Numbered from the stretch's first letter, positions 52,840 to 61,103 are shown. The stretch is DNA of 64,000 bases from an uncultured Duodenibacillus sp. (GCA_944390715.1 CALXQS010000003.1:1-64000), one strand, 5' to 3'. Notes: generated from the letters alone by a model not told the origin. Translations and numbers: made by a program.

Positions 52840-53769
52840 ATGGACATCGCCATGAACTTTACACTGGGTCTGACTGAGGGAATCAGCTGGCCGTGGCCGA
52901 TCGCCGTCTACCTGTTTTTGGCAGGCATCTCGGGCGGTGCGGTGGCAGTGGCCATCATGATGAACCTCTATCGCAAGCAGACCGGGACCAATACGCCGCT
53001 CTTGAAGGCCGCGACGCTCATCGGCGCCGTGACCATTCTGCTCGGCATGGTCTGTCTGGTCCTTGACCTGACCAATCCGCTTTATTTCTGGCGCATTTTG
53101 GTCTTCTACAACCCGACTTCCGTCATGAGCTTGGGCGTGATGGCTCTGCTCTTTTACATCCCGCTCGTGTGCATCCTGATGCTCGTTGCCCTGCGCGACG
53201 AATTAAAGGACAGCCCTCTGGGATTCCTTGACGGGCTCGTCGGGTGGTTTGACTCGCATCGCTGCGGTCTGCAGTGGATCGTGCTTGTGCTCGCGCTCAC
53301 CATCTGCGCGTACACGGGCTTCCTGATCTCTGCACTGATCCGCTTCCCGCTGATCAACCAGGCTGTGCTGCCGGCGCTGTTTGTGGCGTCGGGCTTGTCG
53401 GCCGGCGCTGCCGCCTCCAAGATGGTGGCCGCGGGCATGTTCGGCGAGAATCAGCATGGTGCGGATCTGAAGCTGCTGCACGGCGCCGAGTGGCCGATCA
53501 TGGCCGCTGAAGCCTTGTGCATCTTCATGATCGCCGTCGCTTTGATCAGCGGCAATGCCGCGGCTCAGGCCGCTGCCGCCGCCTTTACGACGGGCGCCTG
53601 GGCGACCGAGTTCTGGATCGGCGTCGTGGGCATCGGCTTTATCGTGCCGATCCTGCTGTCGTGCGCCAAGAGCTCCGCAGCGTTCTATCTGTCCGGCCTC
53701 GCATCCGTGACCGGCATGATGTGCCTGCGTTTGTTCATCCTCTACGCTGGTCAGCTCTACAGCATCTGA
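52840..53769 (+). CDS. mccD: NrfD-like membrane quinol dehydrogenase MccD
   Basis: A 309-residue integral membrane protein with about eight helices, of the NrfD/PsrC family. It begins GISWPWPIAVYLFLAGISGGA, typical of the quinone-site end of NrfD proteins. It oxidises menaquinol and hands electrons to MccC. ATG 52840 has AAGGAG at 52826-52831. The mccC-mccD pair is tightly coupled. A hairpin follows the gene. Confidence 0.9.
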   Translation: MDIAMNFTLGLTEGISWPWPIAVYLFLAGISGGAVAVAIMMNLYRKQTGTNTPLLKAATLIGAVTILLGMVCLVLDLTNPLYFWRILVFYNPTSVMSLGVMALLFYIPLVCILMLVALRDELKDSPLGFLDGLVGWFDSHRCGLQWIVLVLALTICAYTGFLISALIRFPLINQAVLPALFVASGLSAGAAASKMVAAGMFGENQHGADLKLLHGAEWPIMAAEALCIFMIAVALISGNAAAQAAAAAFTTGAWATEFWIGVVGIGFIVPILLSCAKSSAAFYLSGLASVTGMMCLRLFILYAGQLYSI

Positions 53770-53792
53770 CCGTGCAAAAGATAGACTTCAGT

Positions 53793-53849
53793 CTGCGCAT
53801 CCCTCTAACTCCCTTTGAGGGTGCGCAGCTGAGGTCTTTTCGTTTTTTT
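53793..53849 (+). terminator. Hairpin and T-rich tail after mccD, partial terminator
   Basis: CTGCGCA (53793-53799) pairs with TGCGCAG (53822-53828) and CCCTC (53801-53805) with GAGGG (53817-53821). T-rich TCTTTTCGTTTTTTT follows about seven bases later. It may reduce transcription of the copper and haem maturation genes relative to mccABCD. Confidence 0.5.
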
Positions 53850-53883
53850 AGGCTTTTGCCTCCTTTTGCTTCAGGAGTTCTCT

Positions 53884-54360
53884 ATGCTCAAGCGCGTTTG
53901 GGCGGCTTGTCTTGCCGCCGCATTTCTCATCCCGGCAGCCAGCGCTGCGGCGCCCGTGCTCACGCAAAAGGATCAGTGCGCCTCTTGTGAGATGTGGATC
54001 ACCAAGTATCCGGGACCTAAGGGCGCGGTGCAATTAACCGACGGGACGGTGCTGAAGTACTGTTCGGCCAGAGGCGCAGCCTGCGGATGGACGAAAGCGC
54101 TCAAAGCCGGCAAGGCAAAATCCTTGTGGATGCATGACGCTTCAGCCAATGATTGGAAAAAACCGGCCGATGATGCCATGGTTGACGTCAAAGATGCGTG
54201 GTTTGTCTACGGCTCCAAGATGAAGGCCGTGATGGGACCTTCGCTTGCGCCATTTGCAGACAAGGCCAAGGCCGAAGCATTTCAAAAAGAGCACGGCGGC
54301 AAGATCTATCGCCTCAATGAGCTGACGGCCGAAGTGCTCGGCTGCGGAGCCAAGTATTAA
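53884..54360 (+). CDS. NosL-like copper chaperone, soluble form
   Basis: A 158-residue exported protein. The signal peptide ends IPAASA|AAP, without a lipobox. The NosL metal motif CASCEM (Cys-x-x-Cys-x-Met) is in QCASCEMWITKYPG, then KYCSARGAACGW contains further cysteines. The C-terminal half (DDAMVDVKDAWFVYGSKMKAVMG) matches the NosL fold. NosL delivers Cu(I) to nitrous oxide reductase; in this cluster without nosZ the client is most likely the MccA copper site. It is a paralogue of the next gene. Confidence 0.82.
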   Translation: MLKRVWAACLAAAFLIPAASAAAPVLTQKDQCASCEMWITKYPGPKGAVQLTDGTVLKYCSARGAACGWTKALKAGKAKSLWMHDASANDWKKPADDAMVDVKDAWFVYGSKMKAVMGPSLAPFADKAKAEAFQKEHGGKIYRLNELTAEVLGCGAKY

Positions 54361-54398
54361 AGGATTTGCCGCAAAAAAACGAGAAAGAGGGGGAGTCC

Positions 54399-54887
54399 AT
54401 GCTGAAAAAAACGTTTTTTGCGGCTTTTTTGGCCGCGGCGCTGCTTGCGGGCTGCAGCGGCCAGCAAGCGCCGAAGACGCATCAGCCGGCTGCGATCGGA
54501 GCACATGACCGCTGCCATTTGTGCGGCATGGTGATCGTGCACTATGAAGGTCCCAAAGCGCAAATTTTCATCAAGGATGTTGAAGAGCCCTTGAAGTTCT
54601 GCTCAGGGCGCGATGCGTTTACGTTTGCGCTGCAGCCTGAAAATTCCCGCAGGCTTGAGGGCTTTTTCATACACGATTTGGCCAAAACCAACTGGAAAAA
54701 GCCTGACGACGCAGCTTTTGCCGATGCCAGAGCCATGCATTTTGTCTACGGGCACAAGATTGCCGGTGTGATGGGCAATGAACCGGCGGCATTTTCCGAC
54801 AAAAAGGCGGCTGAAGCTTTTATGGCCAAAGAGGGCGGAGCGCTTTACGGCTACAGCGACGTCACGCTTGAACTGCTGGAGAAGTAG
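54399..54887 (+). CDS. NosL-like copper chaperone, lipoprotein form
   Basis: A 162-residue protein. The lipobox LLAGC at about residues 15-19 predicts a lipid-anchored mature protein. The metal motif is CHLCGM, followed by MVIVHYEGPKAQIF. KFCSGRDAFTF and AMHFVYGHKIAGVMG correspond to the same regions as in the preceding paralogue. The two NosL-like proteins may pass copper from a membrane-bound to a soluble carrier, or act at different membranes. The start at 54399 follows GAGAAAGAGGGGGAG. Confidence 0.85.
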   Translation: MLKKTFFAAFLAAALLAGCSGQQAPKTHQPAAIGAHDRCHLCGMVIVHYEGPKAQIFIKDVEEPLKFCSGRDAFTFALQPENSRRLEGFFIHDLAKTNWKKPDDAAFADARAMHFVYGHKIAGVMGNEPAAFSDKKAAEAFMAKEGGALYGYSDVTLELLEK

Positions 54888-54894
54888 GGTGACT

Positions 54895-56181
54895 GTGCGC
54901 CGCATGGCTATCGGGCTGCTTGCGTTTTTTGTCTGGGCAGCGGCGGCATGCGCTTCCGAATGCCGGGTGCTGACGCCGGCTGACGACGTGGCGGGCATTG
55001 TGGAGGCGGCAAAGGCCGGAGACGTGATCGAGCTTTCTCCCGGGGTCTATCACACGCATTTGATTGTCCGCGCGGCCATTACGCTCAGAGGTCAGCCAGG
55101 GGCCGTGATAGACGCTGGAGGAAAAGGAAGCGGCATTACCGTGCGCATGCCCGAAGCGGTGGTCGAAAATCTCACGGTGCAAAACTACGGCGCCAACCTG
55201 TATGAGCGCGACGCCGGCGTGCGGGTAACCGACGGGGCCGATCAGGTCACGATTCGAGGCATGACTCTCAAAGGCCCCGGATTCGGCATTCGCGCTGATC
55301 GTCTGATGCGCATCGTCATCGAAAACAACACAATCGAGGGCAGGCGTCATATGCACGTGCTCGATCGCGGCGACGGCGTGTACCTCAACTACGTGCGCTA
55401 TCCCAAGCTCACCGGCAACAGCGTGCGCAATGTTAGAGACGGCTTTTATTTTGAAAATGTAGACGGCAGCGTGAGCCGCGGGAATTTTTTTACCGGCGCG
55501 CAGTACGGCATTCACTGGATGTACACGCGAGACGACAGTGCGTTTGACAATGTGGCCGCAGGCGTCATCGGAGGCTTTGCGCTGATGAGCTCCAAGCGCA
55601 TTCACTTTGAAAACAACACTTCCAAGCAAAGTGTCGAGTTCGGCATCCTGCTCAATGTGTGCGATCGCTGCACGGTCAAGGGCAACCGCGTCGAAGGCGT
55701 GCACAATCCCAGGGGACGCGCGGCGCTCGACAACGAAGGCAAGGGGCTTTTCATCTACGGCCCCGGCGAAAACACGGTCGTGCGCAATTGGTTTGAGGGC
55801 GGCGACATCGGCGTGGGCGTTGCTTTGGGCGGCGAAGGAAACGTCCTGACGGAAAACACCTTCATCAACAACAAAATTCAGGTGCGCTACGTCGGCCGCG
55901 CTCCGCTTGAGTGGAGTTATGAGGGCCGAGGGAATTTCTGGAGCACATTCATGGCCTGGGATTTTGACGGTAACGGCATTGCCGACAAGCCCTATCAGCC
56001 CAACGACAGTCTGGACCGCATTTTCTGGATTTATCCTGAGGCGCGGTTTTTGATGGATAGTCCCGTTGTGGCGCTTTTGCGCTGGCTTGCGCAGCAGTTT
56101 GAAATTGACCGCGGCAAGGGCGTCACGGACAGCTTCCCGCTGATGGCTCCCATTGACGTGCCGGGTGCGGCGCAGCGGTAG
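54895..56181 (+). CDS. nosD: NosD-like periplasmic beta-helix protein
   Basis: A 428-residue exported protein built of parallel beta-helix (carbohydrate-binding/sugar hydrolase-like) repeats, e.g. GVRVTDGADQVTIRGMTLKG and KGLFIYGPGENTVVRNWFEGG. The N-terminal signal is in AIGLLAFFVWAAAACASE. NosD works with NosF and NosY in copper-centre assembly of nitrous oxide reductase by receiving NosL. Start candidates are GTG 54889, GTG 54895 and ATG 54904; 54895 has the best spacing to AGGG. The open frame from 54778 overlaps the NosL-like gene and is rejected. Confidence 0.85.
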   Translation: MRRMAIGLLAFFVWAAAACASECRVLTPADDVAGIVEAAKAGDVIELSPGVYHTHLIVRAAITLRGQPGAVIDAGGKGSGITVRMPEAVVENLTVQNYGANLYERDAGVRVTDGADQVTIRGMTLKGPGFGIRADRLMRIVIENNTIEGRRHMHVLDRGDGVYLNYVRYPKLTGNSVRNVRDGFYFENVDGSVSRGNFFTGAQYGIHWMYTRDDSAFDNVAAGVIGGFALMSSKRIHFENNTSKQSVEFGILLNVCDRCTVKGNRVEGVHNPRGRAALDNEGKGLFIYGPGENTVVRNWFEGGDIGVGVALGGEGNVLTENTFINNKIQVRYVGRAPLEWSYEGRGNFWSTFMAWDFDGNGIADKPYQPNDSLDRIFWIYPEARFLMDSPVVALLRWLAQQFEIDRGKGVTDSFPLMAPIDVPGAAQR

Positions 56182-56192
56182 AAGGAACAAAA

Positions 56193-57092
56193 ATGACCCA
56201 TTCATCGACTTCGATCAGCTGCAGTCATCTGGTATTTAAGCGCGGCGCCCGAACGATTCTCAACGACATTTCCTTTGATTTGAAAAAGGGAGCGTTGACG
56301 GCGCTGATCGGGCACAACGGCGCGGGAAAATCGACGCTTCTGAAGCTCGTCCTGGGGCTGCTGGAGCCTTTTTCCGGCTCATTGACGGTGCTGGGCGCGG
56401 CCCCAGGCAGCAATCCCCTCAAGGTGGGCTATCTGCCGGAAAACGTGAGTTTTTACGATCAAATGACGGTCAGAGACCATCTTCGCTACTTTTCTGCGCT
56501 CAAATGCGTGAGCGAGCGCCGCGTTCAAGAGCTTGTCGAGCAGCTGGGCCTGACGGAGGTCATCGGACAAAAGCTCGGCCAGTGCTCAAAAGGGCAGCGC
56601 CAGAGGCTCGGACTTGCGCAGGCGCTTCTGACGAACCCCGAGCTGCTGATTCTCGATGAGCCCACCGTGGGACTGGATCCTGCAGCCTCTCTTTTGATGT
56701 ACCGCGAGCTTTCAAGGCTTCGGGATGAGGGCTGCAGCGTGGTGGTCTGCACGCATGAGCTGGCGCTTGTTGAACATTATCTTGACAATGCGCTTGTGAT
56801 TTCGCGCGGGCTTCTGGCCGGCGCCGGGACGCTCGACGAGCTGCGGGCGCAGGCAGGGCTTGCGGTGAGAATCACGCACATCGACACGGCAAAAATCAAG
56901 GCGCATGCCGAACTTTCAGCGCTGCTGCGCGGCGATGATCTGCTGGTGCGCGCCGAAGAGCTCGAAGCCGTGATTGAAAAGCTTACGCGCGAGTGCGGAA
57001 TTTTTGATTTTGAGGTCAAAAAGGCTGATTTAAGTGAAATCTTCCGCTACTTTGTACTAAACGAAAAAGACCTCAGGGCGGAGACCCATTGA
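56193..57092 (+). CDS. nosF: NosF-like ABC transporter ATPase
   Basis: A 299-residue ATPase: Walker A GHNGAGKST, signature CSKGQRQRL (a Lys-containing variant of LSGGQ common in NosF), Walker B LLILDEPTVGLD and switch His in VVCTHELALVEHY. It drives the NosY-like membrane partner, whose gene follows after one base. Together with NosD this makes a copper/sulfur-maturation ABC unit rather than a conventional uptake system. Confidence 0.88.
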   Translation: MTHSSTSISCSHLVFKRGARTILNDISFDLKKGALTALIGHNGAGKSTLLKLVLGLLEPFSGSLTVLGAAPGSNPLKVGYLPENVSFYDQMTVRDHLRYFSALKCVSERRVQELVEQLGLTEVIGQKLGQCSKGQRQRLGLAQALLTNPELLILDEPTVGLDPAASLLMYRELSRLRDEGCSVVVCTHELALVEHYLDNALVISRGLLAGAGTLDELRAQAGLAVRITHIDTAKIKAHAELSALLRGDDLLVRAEELEAVIEKLTRECGIFDFEVKKADLSEIFRYFVLNEKDLRAETH

Positions 57093-57093
57093 C

Positions 57094-57894
57094 ATGCGAG
57101 AAACGCTCATTGTTGCCCGCAAGGAATTTATGGATTGTTTAAGAAGCCGCTGGCTCATCTCGGGCAGTCTGCTCTTTGCCATTCTCTCGATTGCGGTTTT
57201 TTTCGGCACGGCGGCCATTGGAGGCTCGCTGCAGTTTCAGCCTTTGGCCACGGTCGTCAATTCTCTTTTGAGCCTGACGGTATTTCTGCTGCCGCTTTTG
57301 TCGCTGATGCTGTGCTACGACGCCTTTGTGGGCGAGGCCGAGTCTGGGACGCTGCTGCTGATGCTCACGTATCCGCTTTCTAGAACGCAGTGGCTTCTGG
57401 GCAAGGCGCTTGGGCAAGGCTCGGCGCTGGCTGTCGTCCTTGTGCTTGGCTTTGCCGCGCTGCCTGTGGTGCAGGCTTTTTTAGAAGTGCCTTATCCCAT
57501 GGGAGAGCTTTTGACTGCGCTTGGAAAGCTTGCCGCAAGCGGCTGGCTGCTGGCGCTTGTCTTCATGCTGTTGGCCTACTGGGTGAGTTTGATTGTGCGG
57601 CATAAGGCGCAGGCGCTTGCCGCTTTGCTGGTGCTTTGGTTTGTGCTTGTGCTTGTCTACGATCTGGCTCTTTTGGTGGTGAGCGTAGCGGGAGCCGACG
57701 TGTTTGGCCGAAGCGTTCTTTCCGGCATGATGCTTGCCAATCCTGCAAGCGTATTTCGTTTGATCAATCAGATGGGAGCTGCCGATGCGGCGCTTGTGCG
57801 GCCTGAGGCGGCGGTGCTCGCAGGCATTCTCATCGGCTGGGTGCTGGTGCTTTTTTTCATTTGCCGTTGGGTTCTCTTAAGACGGCGCATGTAA
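57094..57894 (+). CDS. nosY: NosY-like ABC-2 permease
   Basis: A 266-residue membrane protein with six predicted helices. It opens ETLIVARKEFMDCLRSRWL, typical of NosY, and has GEAESGTLLLMLTYPLSRTQWLLGKALG between helices 2 and 3, as in ABC-2 permeases. It pairs with the NosF-like ATPase. A strong hairpin separates it from the haem lyase gene. Confidence 0.88.
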   Translation: MRETLIVARKEFMDCLRSRWLISGSLLFAILSIAVFFGTAAIGGSLQFQPLATVVNSLLSLTVFLLPLLSLMLCYDAFVGEAESGTLLLMLTYPLSRTQWLLGKALGQGSALAVVLVLGFAALPVVQAFLEVPYPMGELLTALGKLAASGWLLALVFMLLAYWVSLIVRHKAQALAALLVLWFVLVLVYDLALLVVSVAGADVFGRSVLSGMMLANPASVFRLINQMGAADAALVRPEAAVLAGILIGWVLVLFFICRWVLLRRRM

Positions 57895-57910
57895 TGTGCT
57901 GGGACGATTC

Positions 57911-57935
57911 GTGCACGCTGAAAGCCGGCGTGCAC
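57911..57935 (+). other. Intercistronic hairpin before the haem lyase gene
   Basis: Perfect 8-bp arms GTGCACGC (57911-57918) and GCGTGCAC (57928-57935). No T-tract follows. It may set the level of the downstream maturation genes. Confidence 0.5.
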
Positions 57936-57963
57936 ATCAAACATTGATGAAAGGATTCATGTT

Positions 57964-59844
57964 TTGATTCCCGAACTTGGTCTTTTTCTGCTGGTTCTGG
58001 CCTCGATGACGGCTTTGCTCGGAGCGGCCGTCGTAGCCTGGGGACTGCGGCGCGCTGATGCTTATTTGACCGGACTGTGGCGGCCGACGGGGCTTTTTGC
58101 CGCTGCGGCTTTTCTGGCAAGCGCGGCGTGTCTTTGGAGCGCGTTTTTAAGCGACGATTTTTCCGTTGCCTACGTTGCCGACAACTCCAATACGGGGCTT
58201 GAGAGCATCTACAAATTTGCCGCCTTCTGGGGCAGCCACGAGGGCTCGATGATGCTCTGGGTCGTGATGATTGCGCTGTGGGCGGCTGCAGCCGGGTGCT
58301 CTCGCGTCGCAGACAAACTCTTTATGGCGCGCCTAGAGGCAGTGATGCTTGCTCTGGCGGGGCTTTTCGGCGCATTTTTGCTTGCCACCTCCAATCCGTT
58401 TGCACGAAATCTTCCGCTGGTTCCCGTCGAAGGACGCGACTTGAACCCGATTCTGCAGGACGTCGGCATGATTTTGCATCCTCCGGTGCTCTTTATGGGG
58501 TACGCGGGGTTGGCGCTGTGCTTTGCCGCAACCGTGGCGCTGCTGCTTTCCGGCCGCTGGGAAAAGACGCCGGTGCGATTCATGACGGCATCGGCCGTGG
58601 TCACCTGGATTTTTCTGACAGCAGGAAATGCGCTTGGTTCCTGGTGGGCGTATACGGAGCTTGGCTGGGGCGGCTGGTGGTTCTGGGATCCGGTGGAAAA
58701 CGCTTCGTTTATTCCATGGCTGGGCGTGAGCGCTCTTTTGCATGCGCTGATTTTGGCGCAGTACAAGGGGCAGCTCAAGCGTCTGTGCGTGGCGCTTGCC
58801 TTGACGTGCTTTGCGTTTTGTCTGCTGGGCACCTTCATTGTGCGCTCGGGCATGATGCAGTCGGTGCACGCCTTTGCTTCCGATCCAAATCGCGGCATTG
58901 CGCTGCTGGTCATCTCGGCCGTGGTGCTGGTGCCGGCGTTCATTCTCTACGGTTTTCGGGTTGAAGCATGCTGCAGGGACACGGAAACAGAGCTCACGCG
59001 CGAAGACATTTTGATGACTGCCGGGGTCTTTCTGCTTTCGGCGGCCTGCGCTGCCGTGCTCATCGGCACGGTGTATCCGCTTTTTTACGAACTTTTTGCC
59101 GGCGCAAGCTTGACCGTAGGGGCGCCGTACTTCAATCAATTTTTTGCGCCGATGGCCATCATTGCAGCGATATTGATCGGCTTGATTCAGGCGCTGCGCG
59201 CGGGCTCGATCGTGCTTGCTGCGGCCGCAGGACTCGTCTCCGTCGGGCTGGCAGGGGCGATCGTGGCGCTCACGGACCCGCGCGAGGCGCTGATGGCCTT
59301 TGCTGGAATTGCCGCCGCACTCTGGCTGCTGCTGACGGCTGCGGCGGGGCTGCTGCCGGGCTTTAAGCGCCTGGGACTTGCCGCGACGATAGCGCATGCG
59401 GGCATTGCGGTGAGCATGCTGGGCGCAACAGGCGTCTCTCAGTATGAGTCCGAGGCCCTCGTGCGCATGGATCCGGGCTCGGGCAAGCCCGTTGCAGACG
59501 TCATCTTCGTCAACCGCGGAATCTACAAGGTCAATGCTCGCACGTATTTTGGCGACGCGGCCCGCATTGAGGTTCTGGATGCCGCAGACGAGTCGGTGTT
59601 GACGGAACTCTATCCGATGCGGCAGACGTTTATTTCGAGCGGCATGCAGATGTCGGCGGCAGGCATCGAACACGGACTTTTTCGCGATTATTATGTCTCA
59701 ATGGGCAACAAGCTTTCGCCCACAGAGTGGCTTGTTCGATTAAGCGTCAAGCCGCTTGCCTCCTGGATTTGGGCGGGCGCCGTCATTATGATGGCCGCCG
59801 GCGTCGTGATTTTGCTCAGACGCCGCGTTCGCAGCAAGGCATAA
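57964..59844 (+). CDS. ccmF: CcmF/NrfE-like cytochrome c haem lyase
   Basis: A 626-residue membrane protein with about 14 helices. The haem-handling WWD motif is WGGWWFWDPVENASFIPWL, and other CcmF blocks are SHEGSMMLWV, DLNPILQDVGMILHPPVLFMGYAG and GTFIVRSGMMQSVHAFASDP. The start is a TTG at 57964 with AAGGA nine bases upstream; an ATG at 57959 gives only a tiny frame. In E. coli, NrfE is a CcmF paralogue dedicated to one unusual haem motif; by analogy this protein is the candidate lyase for the CX15CH haem of MccA. Confidence 0.88.
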   Translation: MIPELGLFLLVLASMTALLGAAVVAWGLRRADAYLTGLWRPTGLFAAAAFLASAACLWSAFLSDDFSVAYVADNSNTGLESIYKFAAFWGSHEGSMMLWVVMIALWAAAAGCSRVADKLFMARLEAVMLALAGLFGAFLLATSNPFARNLPLVPVEGRDLNPILQDVGMILHPPVLFMGYAGLALCFAATVALLLSGRWEKTPVRFMTASAVVTWIFLTAGNALGSWWAYTELGWGGWWFWDPVENASFIPWLGVSALLHALILAQYKGQLKRLCVALALTCFAFCLLGTFIVRSGMMQSVHAFASDPNRGIALLVISAVVLVPAFILYGFRVEACCRDTETELTREDILMTAGVFLLSAACAAVLIGTVYPLFYELFAGASLTVGAPYFNQFFAPMAIIAAILIGLIQALRAGSIVLAAAAGLVSVGLAGAIVALTDPREALMAFAGIAAALWLLLTAAAGLLPGFKRLGLAATIAHAGIAVSMLGATGVSQYESEALVRMDPGSGKPVADVIFVNRGIYKVNARTYFGDAARIEVLDAADESVLTELYPMRQTFISSGMQMSAAGIEHGLFRDYYVSMGNKLSPTEWLVRLSVKPLASWIWAGAVIMMAAGVVILLRRRVRSKA

Positions 59845-59866
59845 CTAAAACAGGACGACAGCAAAG

Positions 59867-60394
59867 ATGCGGTTTCGAATTGGTTCAGGCGGCGTGCTTG
59901 TGATGGCGCTTCTTCTTGGAGGCTTCATCAGCTGGTATGCCGTGCCGACGGCATATGACCAGACAAGTTCTGCGCAGAAGATGGCGGCAGCTACGCAAAT
60001 GATGGAAGCTGCCCATGCTGCCGGCAAAGAAGATCAAAAAGGCGGCGCTCAGGCAAAGGGACTGCGCGGCCAAGAGCTTTACGACGAGGCCATCGTCATC
60101 TCAAAGCTTTTGCGCGACCCGTCTTCGGCAAACTACACGCTTTACGACTCGGAAAGCGCAATTGCCGGAGAACTCAAGGCCCGCATCTACGAGCAGCTGC
60201 GCGAGGGCAAAACGCGCGAAGAAATTTTTGACTTCATGGTTGCGCGCTACGGCGAAATGATCCGCTATGAACCTGATCTCAATGCAGGAACGGCGCTTTT
60301 GTGGGCTGCGCCTTGGCTTGCTGTGGCCGCCGGTATTGTCTTTCTTTGGCGCCGCATGAGGCGAAGCTCTCAGCGCAAGCAGGAAAAAGTTTGA
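59867..60394 (+). CDS. CcmH/NrfF-like protein lacking the LRCxxC motif
   Basis: A 175-residue bitopic protein with an N-terminal helix (VLVMALLLGGFISWYAV) and a C-terminal helix (LLWAAPWLAVAAGIVFLW). The three-helix CcmH core aligns well with normal members: LRDPSSANYTLYDSES corresponds to LRCxxCQNxxIxDSxx, and REGKTREEIFDFMVARYGEMIRY is nearly canonical. Both motif cysteines are replaced (Asp and Ser), so it cannot reduce apocytochrome thiols by the known mechanism. It may have become a structural partner of the CcmF-like lyase, with redox work passed to the TlpA-like protein encoded next. Confidence 0.78.
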   Translation: MRFRIGSGGVLVMALLLGGFISWYAVPTAYDQTSSAQKMAAATQMMEAAHAAGKEDQKGGAQAKGLRGQELYDEAIVISKLLRDPSSANYTLYDSESAIAGELKARIYEQLREGKTREEIFDFMVARYGEMIRYEPDLNAGTALLWAAPWLAVAAGIVFLWRRMRRSSQRKQEKV

Positions 60395-60419
60395 ACAATA
60401 AAACTCAAGAGGTTTAAAA

Positions 60420-61040
60420 ATGAAGAAGTTTTTGAGCGTTCTGGCAATTGCCGCTGGTCTGCAGTTTGGACTAGTGCAAGCCGCGCAGGCCGTTGATTCA
60501 GCGAACCTGCCGGCTTTTCAGCAAAAGCTCTATGCCAACGGCGAACCGATCAAGGCCAAGCCCTTGGTTTTGCGCGACTTTATTGAGCTGCGCAGCGCGC
60601 GCGGCTTTTCCAAGGCAGTGCTCGAAGACCTCAACGGCAAGAAGTACGCACTCAACGGCTTTACGGACAAGCTGGTGATGATCGATATCTGGGCGACGTG
60701 GTGCGAGCCCTGCATCCGTTCGCTTCCTGCGATCAAAAAGCTTCAGGAGCGCTTCAACAACGACAAGAGCAGCGTGCGGGTTGTTTCCATTTCAATCGAC
60801 AAGAAAAAAAGCGACGTGGTCGACTTCATTGAAGATCATGATTTGAAGGGGTTTACAACGCTTCTCGATCCGAAGCAGTCTGTGGGCGATGATGCGCCGC
60901 TCGATGTGGTTCCGAGCGTTTTTATCCTTGACGGCAAGGGCAATCTTGTTGGGTTCGTGCGCGGCTTCGTGGATTGGTCCGACGACAAGGTGCCCGCTTA
61001 CATTGAAGCGCTTGCACAGAAGTACGCGGTGCGCAAGTAG
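60420..61040 (+). CDS. TlpA/CcmG-like periplasmic thioredoxin
   Basis: A 206-residue protein. A signal peptide (VLAIAAGLQFGLVQAAQA|VD) precedes a thioredoxin fold with active site WCEPC in IDIWATWCEPCIRSLPAI and the cis-Pro loop VVPSVFILD. It probably keeps the widely spaced CX15CH cysteines of MccA, or the copper cysteines, reduced. It is the last gene of the cluster, 25 bases after the CcmH-like gene. Confidence 0.85.
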   Translation: MKKFLSVLAIAAGLQFGLVQAAQAVDSANLPAFQQKLYANGEPIKAKPLVLRDFIELRSARGFSKAVLEDLNGKKYALNGFTDKLVMIDIWATWCEPCIRSLPAIKKLQERFNNDKSSVRVVSISIDKKKSDVVDFIEDHDLKGFTTLLDPKQSVGDDAPLDVVPSVFILDGKGNLVGFVRGFVDWSDDKVPAYIEALAQKYAVRK

Positions 61041-61052
61041 GAGCGCTGCATC

Positions 61053-61103
61053 AAAAAAAAGCCGGCGCGCTGCCGGCGCACTGCCGCGGAGGGCAGCGCC
61101 GGC
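61053..61103 (-). terminator. Rho-independent terminator for the AsmA-family gene
   Basis: Read on the minus strand, the GCCGGCG arm (61097-61103) pairs with CGCCGGC (61061-61067) and is directly followed by eight T (61053-61060). An alternative stem uses 61072-61085. It lies between convergent ends and may also stop plus-strand read-through from the mcc cluster. Confidence 0.7.

Noticed and set aside
54862..56205. 447-residue minus-strand frame opposite nosD
   Set aside because: The plus strand shows a signal peptide and beta-helix repeats; the antisense frame has none.
53884..57894. Denitrification (nitrous oxide reductase) locus
   Set aside because: NosL/D/F/Y-like genes are present but no nosZ or nosR is seen in the window, and they are embedded in the sulfite reductase cluster.
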